A DNA stretch of 64,000 nucleotides from Dasypus novemcinctus. Lineage: Eukaryota; Chordata; Mammalia; Cingulata; Dasypodidae. The position numbers and the translations under genes are program-made. Location of the stretch: positions 3,224,001 to 3,288,000 of the forward strand of contig NW_026688628.1 of NCBI RefSeq assembly GCF_030445035.2, written 5' to 3'. Position 1 is the stretch's first letter; every line of letters starts with the position of its first letter. The notes below the pieces were generated by a model, which did not search any database, was not told where the DNA came from, and worked only from the letters and a program-made list of their open reading frames with translations. Of the stretch, positions 1 to 12,899 are shown one piece after another.

Positions 1-2
1 AG

Positions 3-1991
3 CACCCTTTCTTGATAAAAACACTCCAAAAGATTGGAATACAAGGAAATTTTTTGAACATGATAAAGAGTATAAATGAAAAACTTAAAGCCAATATTGT
101 GTACAATGGAGAAATTCTAGACTCCTTTCCTCTAAACTCAGGAACAAGACAAGGATGCCCACTGTCTCCACTCCTATTTAACATTGTCTTAGAAGTACTT
201 GCTCGAGCACTGAGGCAAGAGCCAGAAATAAAAGGCATTCAAATTGGAAAGGAAGAAGTCAAAATGTCATTATTTGCAGATGACATGATCCTATACATAG
301 AAAACCCTGAGAGATCTACAACAAAGATTCTAGAACTCATAAATGAGTTTAGTAAAGTTGCAGGTTATAAGATCAATGCGCAAAAATCAGTAGCATTTCT
401 GTACACCAATAATGAGCAAGATCAGGAGGAAATCAAGAAACAAATACCATTCACAATAGTAAATAAAAAAATCAATTACTTAGGAATAAATTTAACTAAA
501 GAAGTAAAGAACTTATACACCGAGAACTATACAAGATTGTTCAAGGAAATCAAAGAAGACCTAAATAAATGGAAGACTATTCCTTGTTCATGGATAGGAA
601 GACTGAACATTATTAAGATGTCTATCCTACCAAAACTGATCTACACATTCAATGCAATCCCAATAAAAATCAACGCAGCCTTCTTTAAGGAACTAGAAAA
701 ACTAACTACGAAATTTATTTGGAAAGGAAAGAGACCCCGAATAGCCAAAGACATACTGAAAAAGAAAAACGAAATTGGAGGAATCACACTACCTGACTTC
801 AAAACATACTACAAAGCTACGGTGGTGAAAACAGCATGTTATTGGCATAAGGAGAGACACATAGACCAATGGAATTGACTTGAAAGCTCTGATATAGAAC
901 CTCACATATATAGCCACATAATATTCGATAAAGCCACCAAACCCTCTCAACTGGGAGAGAGTGGCCTATTCAACAAATGGTGTCTGGAGAACTGGATAGC
1001 CATATGTAGAAGAATGAAAGAGGATTACCATCTCACACCTTATACAAAGATCAACTCAAGGTGGATCAAAGACCTAAATATAAGAGCCAAGACCATAAAA
1101 ACCTTAGAAAGCAGTGTAGGGAAACATCTACAGGACCTTGTAATAGGTAATGGATTTATGAATATCTCACCAAAAGCACGAGCAGCAAAAGAACTAATAG
1201 ATAAATGGGACTTACTCAAAATTAAAGCCTTTTGCACCTCAAAGGAGTTTGTCAAGAAAGTAAAAAGGGAGCCCACACAGTGGGAGAAAATATTTGGCAA
1301 CCATATATCCGATAAGAAACTTATAACTTGCATATATAAAGAACTCCTATATCTTGAAAATAAAAAGATAAACAACCCATTTTAAAAATGGGAAAAAGAC
1401 TTAAACAGAAACTTCTCCAAAGAAGAAATACAAATGGCAAAAAATCACATGAAAAAATGTTCCAAATCTCTAGCTATCAGGGAAATGCAAATCAAAACCA
1501 CAATGAGATACCATCTTACACCCATAAGATTGGCAGCTATGAAAAAAACAGAATACAAGTGCTGGGGAGGATGTGAAGAAAGGGGAACACTCATTCACTG
1601 CTGGTGGGAATGCAGAAGGATCCAACCATTCTGGAGGACAGTATGGCGGTTTCTCAAAAAACTAGCCATAGATTTGCCATATGACCCAGCAATACCACTG
1701 CTGGGTATATACCCAGCAGAACTGAAAACAAGGACGCAAACCGATATATGTACACCAATGTTCATAGCAGCATTGTTCACTATCGCCAAAAGTTGGAATC
1801 AACCCAAATGCCCATCAACAGATGAGTGGATCAATAAAATGTGGTATATACACACAATGGAATACTACTCGGCTGTAAGAACAAACACACTACAAACACA
1901 TGTGATAACATGGATGAATCTTGAGAACCTTATGTTGAGTGAAGCAACCCAGACATTAAAGGACAAATACTACATGACCTCAATGATTTGA
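3..1991 (+). pseudogene. L1-A ORF2 (reverse transcriptase to C-terminal domain), two premature stops
   Basis: C-terminal part of L1 ORF2p, the endonuclease/reverse transcriptase that makes cDNA at the target site. One reading frame runs through the whole stretch. Visible blocks are the RT palm motif [14 protein letters not shown] (near 138-180), the catalytic FADD box (near 276-287), the thumb region ([13 protein letters not shown], near 475-500) and the Cys-rich C-terminal region CWWECRR (near 1600). The frame is broken only by TGA at 876-878 and TAA at 1383-1385. The second is a point change relative to L1-B (TTT AAA there). The first is shared with L1-B. The end at 1991 matches the end in L1-B. 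The copy is recent but inactive as read. Confidence 0.9.
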
Positions 1992-4737
1992 AATAACCAA
2001 GCTGCCCTAGATAGCAAGAGACTGAACGATAGGCTTACAGGAAATCGGAGGGTGGAAGAAGGATGTGAGCCGATGTCTGCAGGGGTGGAATTTAAGACGA
2101 GATGGTGGTAAGTATGAACACAAAGAAGAGATAAAAAGGGGGCAGGGGTTGCCTTTGGTTGGGGCTTTGCGGGTTTGAGGGAGGCTGGGGATGGGCGGAT
2201 GGGTAACATTGCCCAAAAGTGGGGGGAGGGAGGGGTAGCATACGAACACAGGAGAGGGTCAGGTGTTGGTGGAGAGTAAAATGCTGAGAAAATCATATCA
2301 AAATATAATAAAGAGGGTTACCTGTTTAGAATGCTCGGAGGGGAGGGTCTGATGCAGGACGGGCTCCTGGGGAATGTCTAAATGCTCATTCTGCCAGAGT
2401 GGGTGACACCATGGGGTAGAAACCCAAGTAGTGAGAGTGGGGGTGGACCCACATCCTGGGGAGGACTAATGCCATCAAATAGAGGGAACTGTATCCCTCG
2501 AAAGAAAGGGTGGCTCCCAGGGCATTGGGGCAGTTGAGCAAGTTAGACCCTGAACACTATTCCATCTATATCTGGAAGTGGCTCCTTGGGAAACGGAGGC
2601 TGGCTGTCACTGTGGGCACCAAGGTGGAAGGGAAAATGGACGTTAAATGTGTGTAACCAAGGTAAATGGGGGGTAAGAGAGGAGTTTCGTGAGAGTACAC
2701 AAGGATGGATATAAAACATGTAATATTACACCATAACATATAGGAGATGACAGACTGATAATGTAAACCATAATGTAAAACATAGGATAACTAAGAATGT
2801 AAAAAACTGTGTATCCTAAAGTATGCACCACAATGTAAGCACAAATGTCACCTTGTTTGAAAGCTATTGTCTCAGACTCTGTACATTACATTAAGTAAAT
2901 ATGATGTGAATAGGGTGTAAGAGTATCGCTGTGGAAGGAAAAAGGTTTTGTGGTGGATGTATGGGAGTGCTGTATACTATATATATGCATTGCTGTGGTA
3001 TAGGGCTCCTGTGAAGAGAAGCTCAATAATTAGGGGGGGGGCAGAAGATAGGATGTAGAATTTTTTCCAAGTCAACACGTATTCTTTATATAACCTTTAA
3101 ACCCATTGCTATATTCCATTTCCTAGTAAGGGACCCTGACATTATATTGGGCTTCAAATTTCAGGGAGTTCTGGATCACAGAGTGGTTCAACAAAAGCAA
3201 AGGAGGAATACTGGTATGGGATACCATTGACAGGGGATATATGGCTGACAGGGAGCTGTACAGAACATATGTCCAGGGTGCATGGCAATGTTTGGATATA
3301 CTCATAGTGGTAACAATTAAAAACCACAGCAGGGGGGGTACTGGGTTCCTGGCCAGTGGTGCTCTGTCATGGTCCCTAGGGGAGCAGCAACAGTCTCCCA
3401 GGTGTAGCAGCGGGGACTGGGAGGGAGTGAGGTTTCAACAGTGAGCCCATGATGCTAATGACTATGCTTGTGAGCTGATAAGCCTAAAATAAGAACAAGG
3501 CCTAGAGCAGCATTGTGCCTGGGAATTTCCTCCTGTCAGCCTTCATGTTACTCAAATGTGGCCAGTCTCGAAGCCAAACTCAGCATGTAAATGCAATGCC
3601 TTCCCCCCAGCGTGGGACATGACACCCGGTGATGAGCCTCCCTGGCACCGAGGGACCACTATCAACTACCAACTGATGATGCAACTGGAAAATGACCTCA
3701 TACGGAAGTTTCAACGCGGATCAGCGGAATATCCCTGTCTATATAAAATAACATGACTTTAAAATGCTGTTTGACCTAATGTAAGGGGGAAATGGAAAGG
3801 AAAAATGAGTTTATATGGCTACGAGTCTCTAAAAAAGAGTCTGGAGGCTGTCAGAAGGATTGCCCTTATGCACAACTGAGCAGAGTCTGAGAGACAGATA
3901 AAGCAGATACAACCCCCAGATATCGGTTCCTTCGAGGGCTAAAGAGACCCATGGGAGTTATGGTCATGGCCGATGGGGTTAACTAACAGGTCAGATGGCC
4001 CCTCTTTGGAACTGGTGTTTATGTGTGATGAATATGGACTCAGATGGGATCTCTCTTCATAAGACTTTCATGCTAATGTGCTGGAGGTGCAGTTAGTGTT
4101 GGGGTTTAAGATATATTTAGGGGATTTGAAGCTCTGGACTGACAATGTGATAGCCAGGTCCTGAGCCTCAACAGACTCCAGCCCCTACAATCTGACTTAT
4201 TGGGCTCACCACACTCAGCTAAGATGGAGTTGAAGAAGGACAACCACCACACCATGGAGCCTAGAGTGATTACAACTGAAAGTGGGAGGATTGCATCCAG
4301 CATCCATGTGGAATCTGAGCCTCCTCTTGACATAGAGGTGCAATGGACACAACCAATCCAATGTCCACATAGAAAAGGTGGCATTGGATTGAGAAAAGTG
4401 GACATGATGGCTGATGGGTATGGGGAAAGGCAGGAAGAGATGAGAGGTGGAGGCGTCTTTGGGACATGGAGCTGCCCTGGATGGTGCTTCAGGGGCAATC
4501 ACTGGACATTGTAAATCCTCACAGGGCCCACTGGATGGAATGGGGGAGAGTGTGGGCCATGGTGTGGACCGTTGACCATGGGGTGCGGGGGTGCCCAGAG
4601 ATGTACTTGCCAAATGCAATGGATGTGTCATGATGATGGGAGGGAGTGTTGCAGGGGGGGGGAGAGGTGGGGTGGGGGTGGTAGGGTTCAATGGAACCTC
4701 ATATATATATATATTTAATGTAATATTATTACAAAGT
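1992..4737 (+). other. L1-A 3' UTR, ~2.75 kb, G-rich
   Basis: Non-coding tail between the ORF2 stop and the A-rich tail, several times longer than the ~0.5-kb 3' UTR of human L1. It contains G-rich stretches near 2150-2240 and 4655-4690. Shorter pieces of this same sequence occur as separate insertions elsewhere in the window (22.96-23.54, 24.46-24.72, 32.39-37.32, 62.44-62.83 kb and probably 11.03-11.60 kb). That is expected when L1 copies are truncated from the 5' side. No convincing protein is seen in it. Confidence 0.85.
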
Positions 4738-5624
4738 CAAGAAAAATAAAATAAATAAATAAATAAAAGACTGCACAGAAAGAGAGTGAATCATGTTTGT
4801 GAAACTCTTTATATAATTGGTCATAGCATTTACCCAGGAAATCAAAGTTTTCTGCATTTATTAAATCTCTGAGGAATATACTCATTAAAAAGTTAACAAA
4901 CCTTGCAGAGTAAGTGGAAACTGGCTTGTTCCCACTTAGTTCCCCAAGGAGGCATGAACTAAGCCCCTCTTGAAGACTTGTTAGTCTCTGAAAGTCTTCT
5001 TGGCTTCATCTGTACAGTTTAGTTGCCCATTATATTTTACCCATCCTCACAAGGGACTTGATTAAATAGATCTTCTGAAAACCTCATTCTCTTGGCACTG
5101 AAACTCAAGCTCAAGGAGAAAAATTGGTGCAAAAATGGGAATGTCTTCAGCTTCTTTCTAAGTGAAATCATTTTCCATTGGGTCAGGGTCACATTTTGTA
5201 AGGCAAGACTATGGCATGATAGAGGAAAAAGGTTTTCTGTGCTTGTAAAGAAGATGGGACACTTACTGTGCGTATTTCTTAATAAGACTATTAAGAATAT
5301 GATATACATCAATAGATGATGTTTCAGATTTCTTTGAAGGTGAGACTACAGAAATTCACTGAGTATTGTTTGATCAGATCTTTATTCAAAAGTTGGATGA
5401 TTCATTTCAAGGAGAAAGTAACTTGTGTATTCTCATGCATTTTCTTTCTTTTGTGACTACTAAGAACTTCATTTATTCAGTGTTCAACTTCCTCATTACC
5501 ATCTGTAATCCCCTACCAAACACCTATTGTCAAGGTTTAATCCTAGGCATGTTATCTAAGTGGTGGATCAAAATTATGTAACTATGTTATAACTATAGTA
5601 TTTATCTGAGGGACTTCTCTCTCT

Positions 5625-5675
5625 CGATATATATATATATATACACATACACACGCACACATATATATATATATT
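5625..5675. repeat. (TA)n/(CA)n microsatellite
   Basis: Compound dinucleotide repeat: a run of TA, then CACA-type units, then TA again. It is probably length-polymorphic. Confidence 0.9.
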
Positions 5676-7799
5676 TCTCATAGGGATGCATATGGAATGC
5701 AATTAAATTATCAATATCATCTCATCTTGTCTTCTCTAGTCACTATAAAACACATTTTGATAGCCTCATTTTTCCTTCCATTTTTTATTTCTTTGCACTA
5801 CTCCAATGTTTCCTGTCTCCAGATAGAGTTCTTAAAGAGAATTTATTACAGACAGTTTATGTCTCCATTTAAATCTTCTATGTGAGTTGATTTTTTCCTC
5901 TACAGTGTTTCCCATGAAGGAAATAAAAAGTTTAATGTGCTTTTATGAAATTTGGGATATTTAACTTAGTTTTTTCTATATGTATAATATTAATAATGCC
6001 CAGTGGTGTGAAATAATATTTGATTCTCTGTTTAAAAATCGACTCTTTATAAGACTTTTTAAGATTAAGTTTAAAATATTTTGTTCACTTTTGAAAAGAT
6101 TATCATCCTAGCAATTTATTTGGAATTGCACCTTCTTCATAAATAACTTTGTAATATTGGATAAGGGATATAACCAATTATTCCATTCATATCAATGTGT
6201 GAATTTCATACAATTTACTTTCAAAGAGTTGGCCAGAGATATTAACACGTATTTTACTTTTTATGCTTTTCAAATCTTTAGAATATAAAAAACATTGCAA
6301 CAAAGTTTTCATTACTGTTACTTATTTCCACTTCTGCATGTATTTCTTAATTTCCTTTAGTAAATATGATGTGATATCTAATGTCATATAGTTTCATGAT
6401 ATTTCAACATTCACTAGAAATTGTTATTTCCCAAAACCAACATCAGCTTTTTTTGACTCATTTTGAATTTTATGCACTGAAAAATAATTTTCATGCTCTT
6501 AATACTACCACACCAACTTTTACTGTTTTTTTCCCCCGATTTGTTTTTTACATATGCTTACATTTAATATTTTTGATCCATAATGTTCTGTGTGTTTTCT
6601 GGCAAATAGCATATAGCCACATAGTTCCTGTTTTAGAACCTTAACTAGGAAGATTAGTTAATTCATGTTTATTGATACATTCTTATTACTGCACATTTAT
6701 TAAGAGGATTACTATTTTCAAAATTGCTCATTTGTTTTTGATAATTTGTTATTTGCAAATTGGTTATATTTGCTTTATTTTCCTCTTTTTGTTTGTTTAG
6801 AAAATCTTGCTTTGTGTCTCTCATTCATGTTAAAATAATTTAATCTTCAAAGAGTTTAAAATTTTTACCCATTCCTTTTAATTTTTTTTAAATGTGAGGA
6901 TTATTTGTACACTCTACCAAATCATTGCAAATTTATAGTAGATAAGCCACCATTGGCTCTAATCTTCATAGATAGAAATATTGTGTCTGATCTTTTGTAC
7001 CTGTTACTAATCCAGCCACAAACCTCAGCTGAACTTTCCCATATTCTCATAAAAATATTAAAATAAAATTACTCAAATATTGGTGTCAGCTTTACAAATT
7101 TAAGACTTTTTTTCATATTCCTTTTGCATGATCTGCACGGTCTTTAAGGATAGATTAAATCTCAATGAATTTCAAAGTAATTCATAAATAGAAAAAATTT
7201 TGGATGGAGAATTATCTTTAAGTCTGTAGATAAAATCACCTAAAGTATCTGAGGGATAATCTAATTCATTCTTATTTCTTCACCCTTCCTAGCTGGCTGA
7301 TTACTAAAATTCCATGTAGGAAAGAACCTCCATTTAATTGGCAGCCATGGGCCCACTCTCACGTGTGACCTTTGACCATGTCATTGCAAATCAAAGACTT
7401 GGAACTGGAGGCATGTACTGTTAGTTTTGTTCTCTCAACTTCTTAGATACTGCCATCTCTACAAGGCAAACTTTGAAACTTTGGTAATAAACCATTCTGA
7501 TTGGTATAGGTAGCAACTAAGTATTTTATTGGTATATTCATTAAAACATTTGCATGACAAATATTTTATTGATGTAATATTTAGGTCTGTTTTAATTTTT
7601 AACACATATTTCTGTGGGAACTAGGGAATATAAAAAAGAAAGATGTTAGAGAAGTTGATTTTCATATAACCATATTGTAATTTTTCTGGAGAAACATTGC
7701 ATCCAACCATAATTTCAATCATGTTGAAAATGACTAAAATAGCCTCTTCTAAATTTGTCGTGAATTCTGTGTTTTAATGAATAACTCATAGTACTTATT

Positions 7800-7820
7800 T
7801 TCTATAATTCTCTTTACAGT
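7800..7820 (+). promoter_or_regulatory. Putative 3' splice site upstream of olfactory receptor coding exon
   Basis: A T/C-rich stretch followed by CAG ends about 22 bases before the receptor ATG. Olfactory receptor coding exons usually have a 5' non-coding exon spliced to a site just upstream of the ATG. This is inference from position and base content only. Confidence 0.4.
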
Positions 7821-7842
7821 AAATAGGGATGTAATTAAGGAA

Positions 7843-8792
7843 ATGGGAAACTGGACACTGGTGACTGAGTTTATTCGTGTGGGAATACCCACAACCAGAG
7901 CATTTGGGGGGCCTCCTGTTCATGATTTTTTATTGGCCTACTTAGTGACAATCCTTGGAAACACCTTCATCATTACCCTCATTCTTGTGGATTACAGGCT
8001 CCACTCACCCATGTATTTCTTCCTCAGCAACCTCTCTTTCAGTGAAATATTAACCACAACCTGTGCTGTTCCCAAGATGCTGGCAGGCTTCCTGTCAGAG
8101 AGGAAGACCATATCATTTGGAGGATGCTCTGCACAGTCTTATTTCTACTTCCTTTCTGGATGCACTGAGTTTATCCTTTTTGCTCTCATGTCCTATGATG
8201 GCTAGGTGGCCATCTGTAGTCCCCTTCAGTACCCTACAATTATGACCAGCTCACTCTGTATCCATCTTGTCATCTTCTCCTGGGTGGGTGGCTTTTTCCT
8301 GATCCTCCCATCCACTGTCCTAAAAATAGACTGCCATATTGTGGCTCCAATGTGATTGATCACTTTTTCTGTGAAAGTGCTCCCCTCCTCCACTTGGCCT
8401 GTGCTGACATACATGTCATTGAGCTCATGGATTTCCTCAGTTCCCTTGTCCTGCTCATCAGCTCCCTCTCACTCACAGTGGTCTCCTATGTTTATATCAT
8501 CTCCACCATTCTGAAGATACCCTCAGGACAAGGACAACGCAAAGCCTTTGCCACTTGTGCCTCTCACTTCACTGTGGTCTCCATGCACTATGGGATCTCC
8601 ATCTTTGTTTATGTCCACCCCTCACAGAAGAGCAGCCTCCACCTCAACAAGATCCTCTTTATCTTCTCCAGTGTCATCACACCTCTCCTGAATCCTTTCA
8701 TCTTCAGTCTATGGAATGAATCCATGAAAGATGTTCTAAAGGACACAGTGGCAAAGAGACAGAACTTTCTCAAAGGACTGAGGTGCATGTGA
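7843..8792 (+). pseudogene. Olfactory receptor pseudogene, class II, family 6-like
   Basis: A seven-transmembrane odorant receptor gene, normally one ~310-codon exon expressed in olfactory neurons and coupled to Golf. The start ATG at 7843 begins MGNWT. Visible family motifs are LHSPMYFFLSNLS (end of TM2), MSYD at the end of TM3 where MSYDRYVAIC is usual, KAFATCASH (start of TM6) and NPFIFSLWN (TM7), ending at 8792. The MSYDRY motif is destroyed: the Arg codon reads GGC and the Tyr codon is TAG (about 8200-8205). A frameshift lies between about 8320 and 8340, because the downstream part (from 8352) is in another frame. The first transmembrane region is also degraded. Length and order otherwise fit a complete receptor, so this is a recently lost gene. 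The family 6 assignment rests on the PLxYPTIM-type block and is tentative. Confidence 0.92.
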
Positions 8793-9004
8793 AAGAAGGT
8801 TGTGAATCAATCCTGTGGATACTCAGAGTTACCAAGAATGATTTCAACCTAATCACAAGGTATTTTTAAATGGCACATGTTATAAATTATGACACAATAA
8901 CAATTGTGTTATCATAATATTTTGAGTTCATTAGCAGCTGTTTGTTAAAGATATTTTATATCAATCAAAATTGTAATTTTATTTTCACACTGATAATTTG
9001 AGTG
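8793..9004. other. Short AT-rich spacer
   Basis: Downstream flank of the receptor pseudogene. Nothing recognisable. Confidence 0.5.
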
Positions 9005-9475
9005 GCATTTTTCACAATTGCCAAAAGATGAAAACCACCCAAGTATACATCAAAAGATGAATGGATAAACAAAAACAAAATGTGATCTGTTCATATAATA
9101 GAAAATGAGTCAGTCATAAAAGGGAATGTAGTCCTAATACATGAGACAACATGAATGAACTTTAAAGATGCCATGTTTCATGCAAAAAGGCATAAAAAAT
9201 TATTTGTGCTCTCACAAATAATTAAAATAAGCAAATTCATAGAGTCTCAAAGTAGAATACAGGTCACCAGGGTTACAGTGGAGGTAAGAAATAGGAGTTA
9301 ATGATGAATGAGAAGAGATTCTGTTTAGGGTGATGGAAACAATTGGTAGTGGAATGTTGTGATGGGAGCACAAAACTGAGATTATAATTAACACCACCGA
9401 ATTGTGTATTTGCAAGTGGTTACTATGGTAAATTTAAGTTGTATGTATTATATAAGAATAAAATAAATTAAAACA
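9005..9475 (+). mobile_element. Old LINE-1 3' end fragment
   Basis: Degenerate match to the end of L1 ORF2 and the 3' UTR. The block 'caaaagatgaatggataaac' and the following text resemble the region coding for the last ORF2 residues in many L1 copies. The fragment ends in an A-rich tail near 9460-9475. It is much more diverged than L1-A. Confidence 0.75.
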
Positions 9476-11025
9476 GTACAATGTAAACATTGATTCCTAA
9501 TTACATTATGGACTATAGTTAGCATAATTCTAATAATATTTCAATAACTGTAACAAAGTTCTTAGAGTAATGTAAAATGTTAATTAGAAAATGTGTGTAT
9601 GCGAGTAGAGAATACATGAGAAATTTGTAATTTCTGCATGATTTTTCTGCAAACGTACAACGTCTCTAATAAAAAATGAGAAAAATGCAACTTTCAGGTA
9701 ATAATAGAAGGTAGTTATGGGTAGATGTGATATAAGTAATAATATAGTATCTTTTAAAAGACCTACAATTGTATACACTGCTTGGTTGAGAATATTACTG
9801 AACTAATTATATATAATCAGTTCAGCCCCATGAAATATAGGATGAAAAGGTTTCAAGGCACCTTCTCCCCAAGGACACACTCTCATACACATGGAAATTC
9901 AAGCTTGGAAAAGACTCAGTTTTTGTCTTTAATACTTGCATTTTTCTTATATTTTAGTTCAAACATTAGTTACCACATGATGTTCATATTCTTTTCCAAG
10001 TGGAAAACAAGACTTCCTTCCAGAAATACTTCTATCATATTATCTTTTCAGAGTCCTCGGTAATAATCAGTAAAACAGTCCCCTTAACATTCTAGCATAT
10101 CACCCTTTCATATATTTATTATACTTTTCAAGCTATTTTGTTTGATATTTATATTTAATAAAAAATTAAGCTCTTTGAGAATAAGGATCTTGAATTTAAT
10201 AAAAAATTAAGCTCTTTGAGAATAGGAATCTTGACTTTCTTATTCAAGGCTTTAGTTCTAGTTCTGAAAGAGTATCAGCAGTGTTACAAATGGAATACAT
10301 AGTTTTCTTTTATCATTGAGATCTCTCTGAAGGTTTCCTCAGTTATACTCAAACCATACTGATTCTTCTCAAGTACAAGATGAAGTTACAGTTTGCCTCA
10401 CTCAGTGGAAAAGGAGTGATTTCCTCAGTTCAAGTCTAAAACAACTCAGTTACAGAAATGGCACAAGTTATGTAATCTTTCAGGTCCAAAGATATGGCCA
10501 GAAGTGTAATGACATGCTTAATAATCCATATAAATTTGAGATGGTATTAATCTGAGGAGGAACAGGAGAGTGGAAGGCAGAAAATACAATCTATGTCCAC
10601 TTGAATGATGCTTCTCAAACTCTCTATGGCCAAAGAGATGTCCCCCCATCCTCCATTTATCAATACCTTTCTAAAACATAATAAAAATGAATAACGAGAA
10701 ATTATCTTTAAAAGCTATATAATTCATAAGCTCCATAATGGTTATAATACTGGACAGACATAAATCCATATTCCAATAAATAAAACAGTCATAAAACAGA
10801 AAAGAAATAAGGGATTACAAAAACTTTATGTTTTTCTTTCAAAGCGTCCCTTTATAGGTGATTCGTAGAGAATGGCTCTTCCATTTGTAACATTTTGTTG
10901 TTCTGCAATTGTTAACTAGGTAAAAAAATAAAGGAACACAACCATTCCTGTCTGAATTGCCAGGATTCCATAGATCCTTGACCAACACACTACTTTTAAA
11001 CATTAGGGAGGAGTTCAATTGTTTT
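9476..11025. other. AT-rich sequence, no gene recognised
   Basis: Only short chance reading frames. It contains the 41-bp tandem duplication listed separately. No promoter, RNA gene or known repeat was recognised by eye. Confidence 0.5.
10154..10236. repeat. 41-bp tandem duplication
   Basis: Two head-to-tail copies of a unit beginning TTTAATAAAAAATTAAGC, at 10154 and 10195, with only a couple of differences between them. Confidence 0.9.
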
Positions 11026-11600
11026 ATTTTTTAATTTATTTTTAAAGGAACTTTTGATTACATAAACGTTACAGTGAAAATATAGGAGTGCCTCACCCCC
11101 TTCCACACTTTTCCTCACTCACAACAACTTTCATTAATGTGGTGTATTTGTTACAACTGAAGCAATACTACTAAGCATAGAGTATAGTTTACATTATGGT
11201 TTACCATATGCACCACAGAATTTTATAGGTTTTAACAAAATGGAAAATGGCTTGTATCCATCATTGCAATATCATGCAAAACAATTCCAATGTCCCAAAA
11301 ATGCCCCATGCTACAGTTATTCTTCCCTCTCCCTTCCCTCAGAACCTTTGGTCACCACTGTCTTTATATCAATGTTACAAGTTACTCCATTACTAGAATA
11401 ATAAGTCTACCTTAGTCATTGCACCCTTATGTTTGTTCATTCCTCAGTCTGAGGATTTGGGGATGGTGATGCTCACTGCTTCCAAATGAGAGAGGCTTAG
11501 ATTCTATGGAGCAGATGTATGGAACTGTCTTGTTTGCAGTTGTAGGTACTGTCTGTTTTTTGGGGATGGACATCGTCCATCATCATGCTTTTGTTCATTT
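11026..11600 (-). mobile_element. Old L1 3'-UTR-like fragment, reverse orientation
   Basis: Order and wording resemble the reverse complement of the L1 3' UTR seen at 32.4 and 62.45 kb: a T-rich start, a CCxCxCCC-rich block, a 'cattaatgtggtg' segment, then 'gttgtaggtactgtctg' (compare 'gttgtaggcactcttgg' at 32.94 kb). It is clearly older than those copies. Confidence 0.6.
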
Positions 11601-11899
11601 TTCTGGGTGAGTCAATGAACAGGAGATTAGGAGCTGGCTATAACTCTGCTGAAATAAAGAACTCAACCAGCATATGAACACTTTGAAGATATAAGTCTTT
11701 AAATTTAAATTTAATGGGTATGTGCTAATTGTAAGTTTAAATAAATAGGACAGAAGAACCATGTATAGAAAAATTATAAAGAGTCTAACTTTGATACATT
11801 GGAGAGATAGATTATCATGCATGCCAAGGTAAGGTCCACTGACATGGTGTCAATTTCTGATTCTTTGCATAAGCACCCCTTTAACAGAGTGATATACTT

Positions 11900-12550
11900 G
11901 AATAGAAAAGTAACAGTGTTTATGGGAGTGAAAGACACAATAGGTGAGATTAAAAACACATTTGAGGCATTTAACAGCAAACTCAATTGATGATTATAGA
12001 AGAAAGAATGTGATGGAGAAGAAATAACAGCTGAAATTAAAGAGAAAGAGAAAAGAATAGAAACAACTGACTAGGGACTAAGGGAGTTGAATGATAACTT
12101 GAAACACAAAAACATATGTGTCATGGGATTTCCAGTAGAAGAGAAGGTCAAAGGGTCAGAAAAAGTATTTGAGGAGATATTGACGGAAAAATTCCCAACA
12201 CTCATGAAAGAAATTAATACACATGTCCAAAAAGTGCAGCATACGGCAGTCAGAATAAATTTGAATAAGCCTATTAAAGACACATACTACTCAGAATGTC
12301 AGATGCTAAAGAAAAAGAGAAAAATTTGAAAGCAGCAAGAGAGAAGCAAACCATCACATACAAAAGATGCTCAGTGCAGATTTAGTGCAGATGTCACATC
12401 AAAAGCATTGGGGGGTTGGAGGCCAATGGTATGATATAATTAGGATACTGAAAGAGAAAAAATGCAGGCTAAAAATTCTTTACCTAGTAAAAATTATCTT
12501 TCTAATATGAAGGTGAGCTTAAAACATTCGTAAATAAACAGAAAATATGA
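11900..12550 (+). pseudogene. L1-D ORF1 remnant (RNA-binding protein)
   Basis: L1 ORF1p is the trimeric nucleic-acid chaperone of the L1 particle. A coiled-coil-like stretch is seen near 11.93-12.07 kb (KEKEKRIETTD), then the RRM start (LRELNDNLKHKNICVMG, near 12.08-12.14 kb) and the block LTEKFPTLMKEINTHVQKVQH (12.18-12.24 kb). Frames change several times, so this is a dead copy. Confidence 0.8.
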
Positions 12551-12899
12551 GTTTCCCTAAAAAGGAATTCAACTGTGCAGAAAAAGGAATTCAACTGTGC
12601 AGAAAACTGTGCAGAAAACAAAATGTAATTCACTTAAGAAAAGGCCTTTCATTTCCCATTGCTCTGTATGTTCACATGTATAATGAATTAGTGTCTGTAT
12701 GTGTTTTGATCTCCATTTGTATTCTCAATTTCTTATATTGAGAAACTGTGCAGAAAACACCCTGCAACCCAAGAGAAAAAGATGAGATGGAAAATATTGG
12801 AGGAGGGTGTAGAAGGGAAGACTATCAAAATGGATAGCCAAAAGGGAAAAATGGCAGATGAAAATAAGATACGACATAGGAAAGCCAAAGAATAAAGGA

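Larger units (their letters stand above)
1..4769 (+). mobile_element. L1-A: young LINE-1, 3' half (5' part lies outside window)
   Basis: The window opens inside the reverse-transcriptase domain of a LINE-1. It runs through the end of ORF2 (1991), a very long G-rich 3' UTR and an A-rich tail of TAAA repeats (about 4738-4769). The whole stretch aligns nearly base for base with L1-B at about 52.03-56.8 kb, with an almost constant offset, so both belong to one recent subfamily. L1 elements copy themselves by target-primed reverse transcription using ORF1p and ORF2p. This copy cannot be judged for length because its 5' part is cut off by the window edge. Confidence 0.95.
4770..7842. other. AT-rich unique sequence, no gene recognised
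   Basis: About 3 kb of AT-rich DNA with only short chance reading frames. It holds a TA/CA microsatellite at about 5625-5675. Just before the olfactory receptor there is a pyrimidine-rich tract ending in AG (near 7800-7820), which looks like the 3' splice site that normally precedes a single-exon olfactory receptor coding exon. I see no other conserved element. Confidence 0.6.

Noticed and set aside
4215-4691. 158-codon frame opposite the L1-A 3' UTR (and its twin at 56,279-56,770)
   Set aside because: Pro/His-rich translation of the reverse strand of a G-rich UTR; changes between the two copies do not preserve protein.
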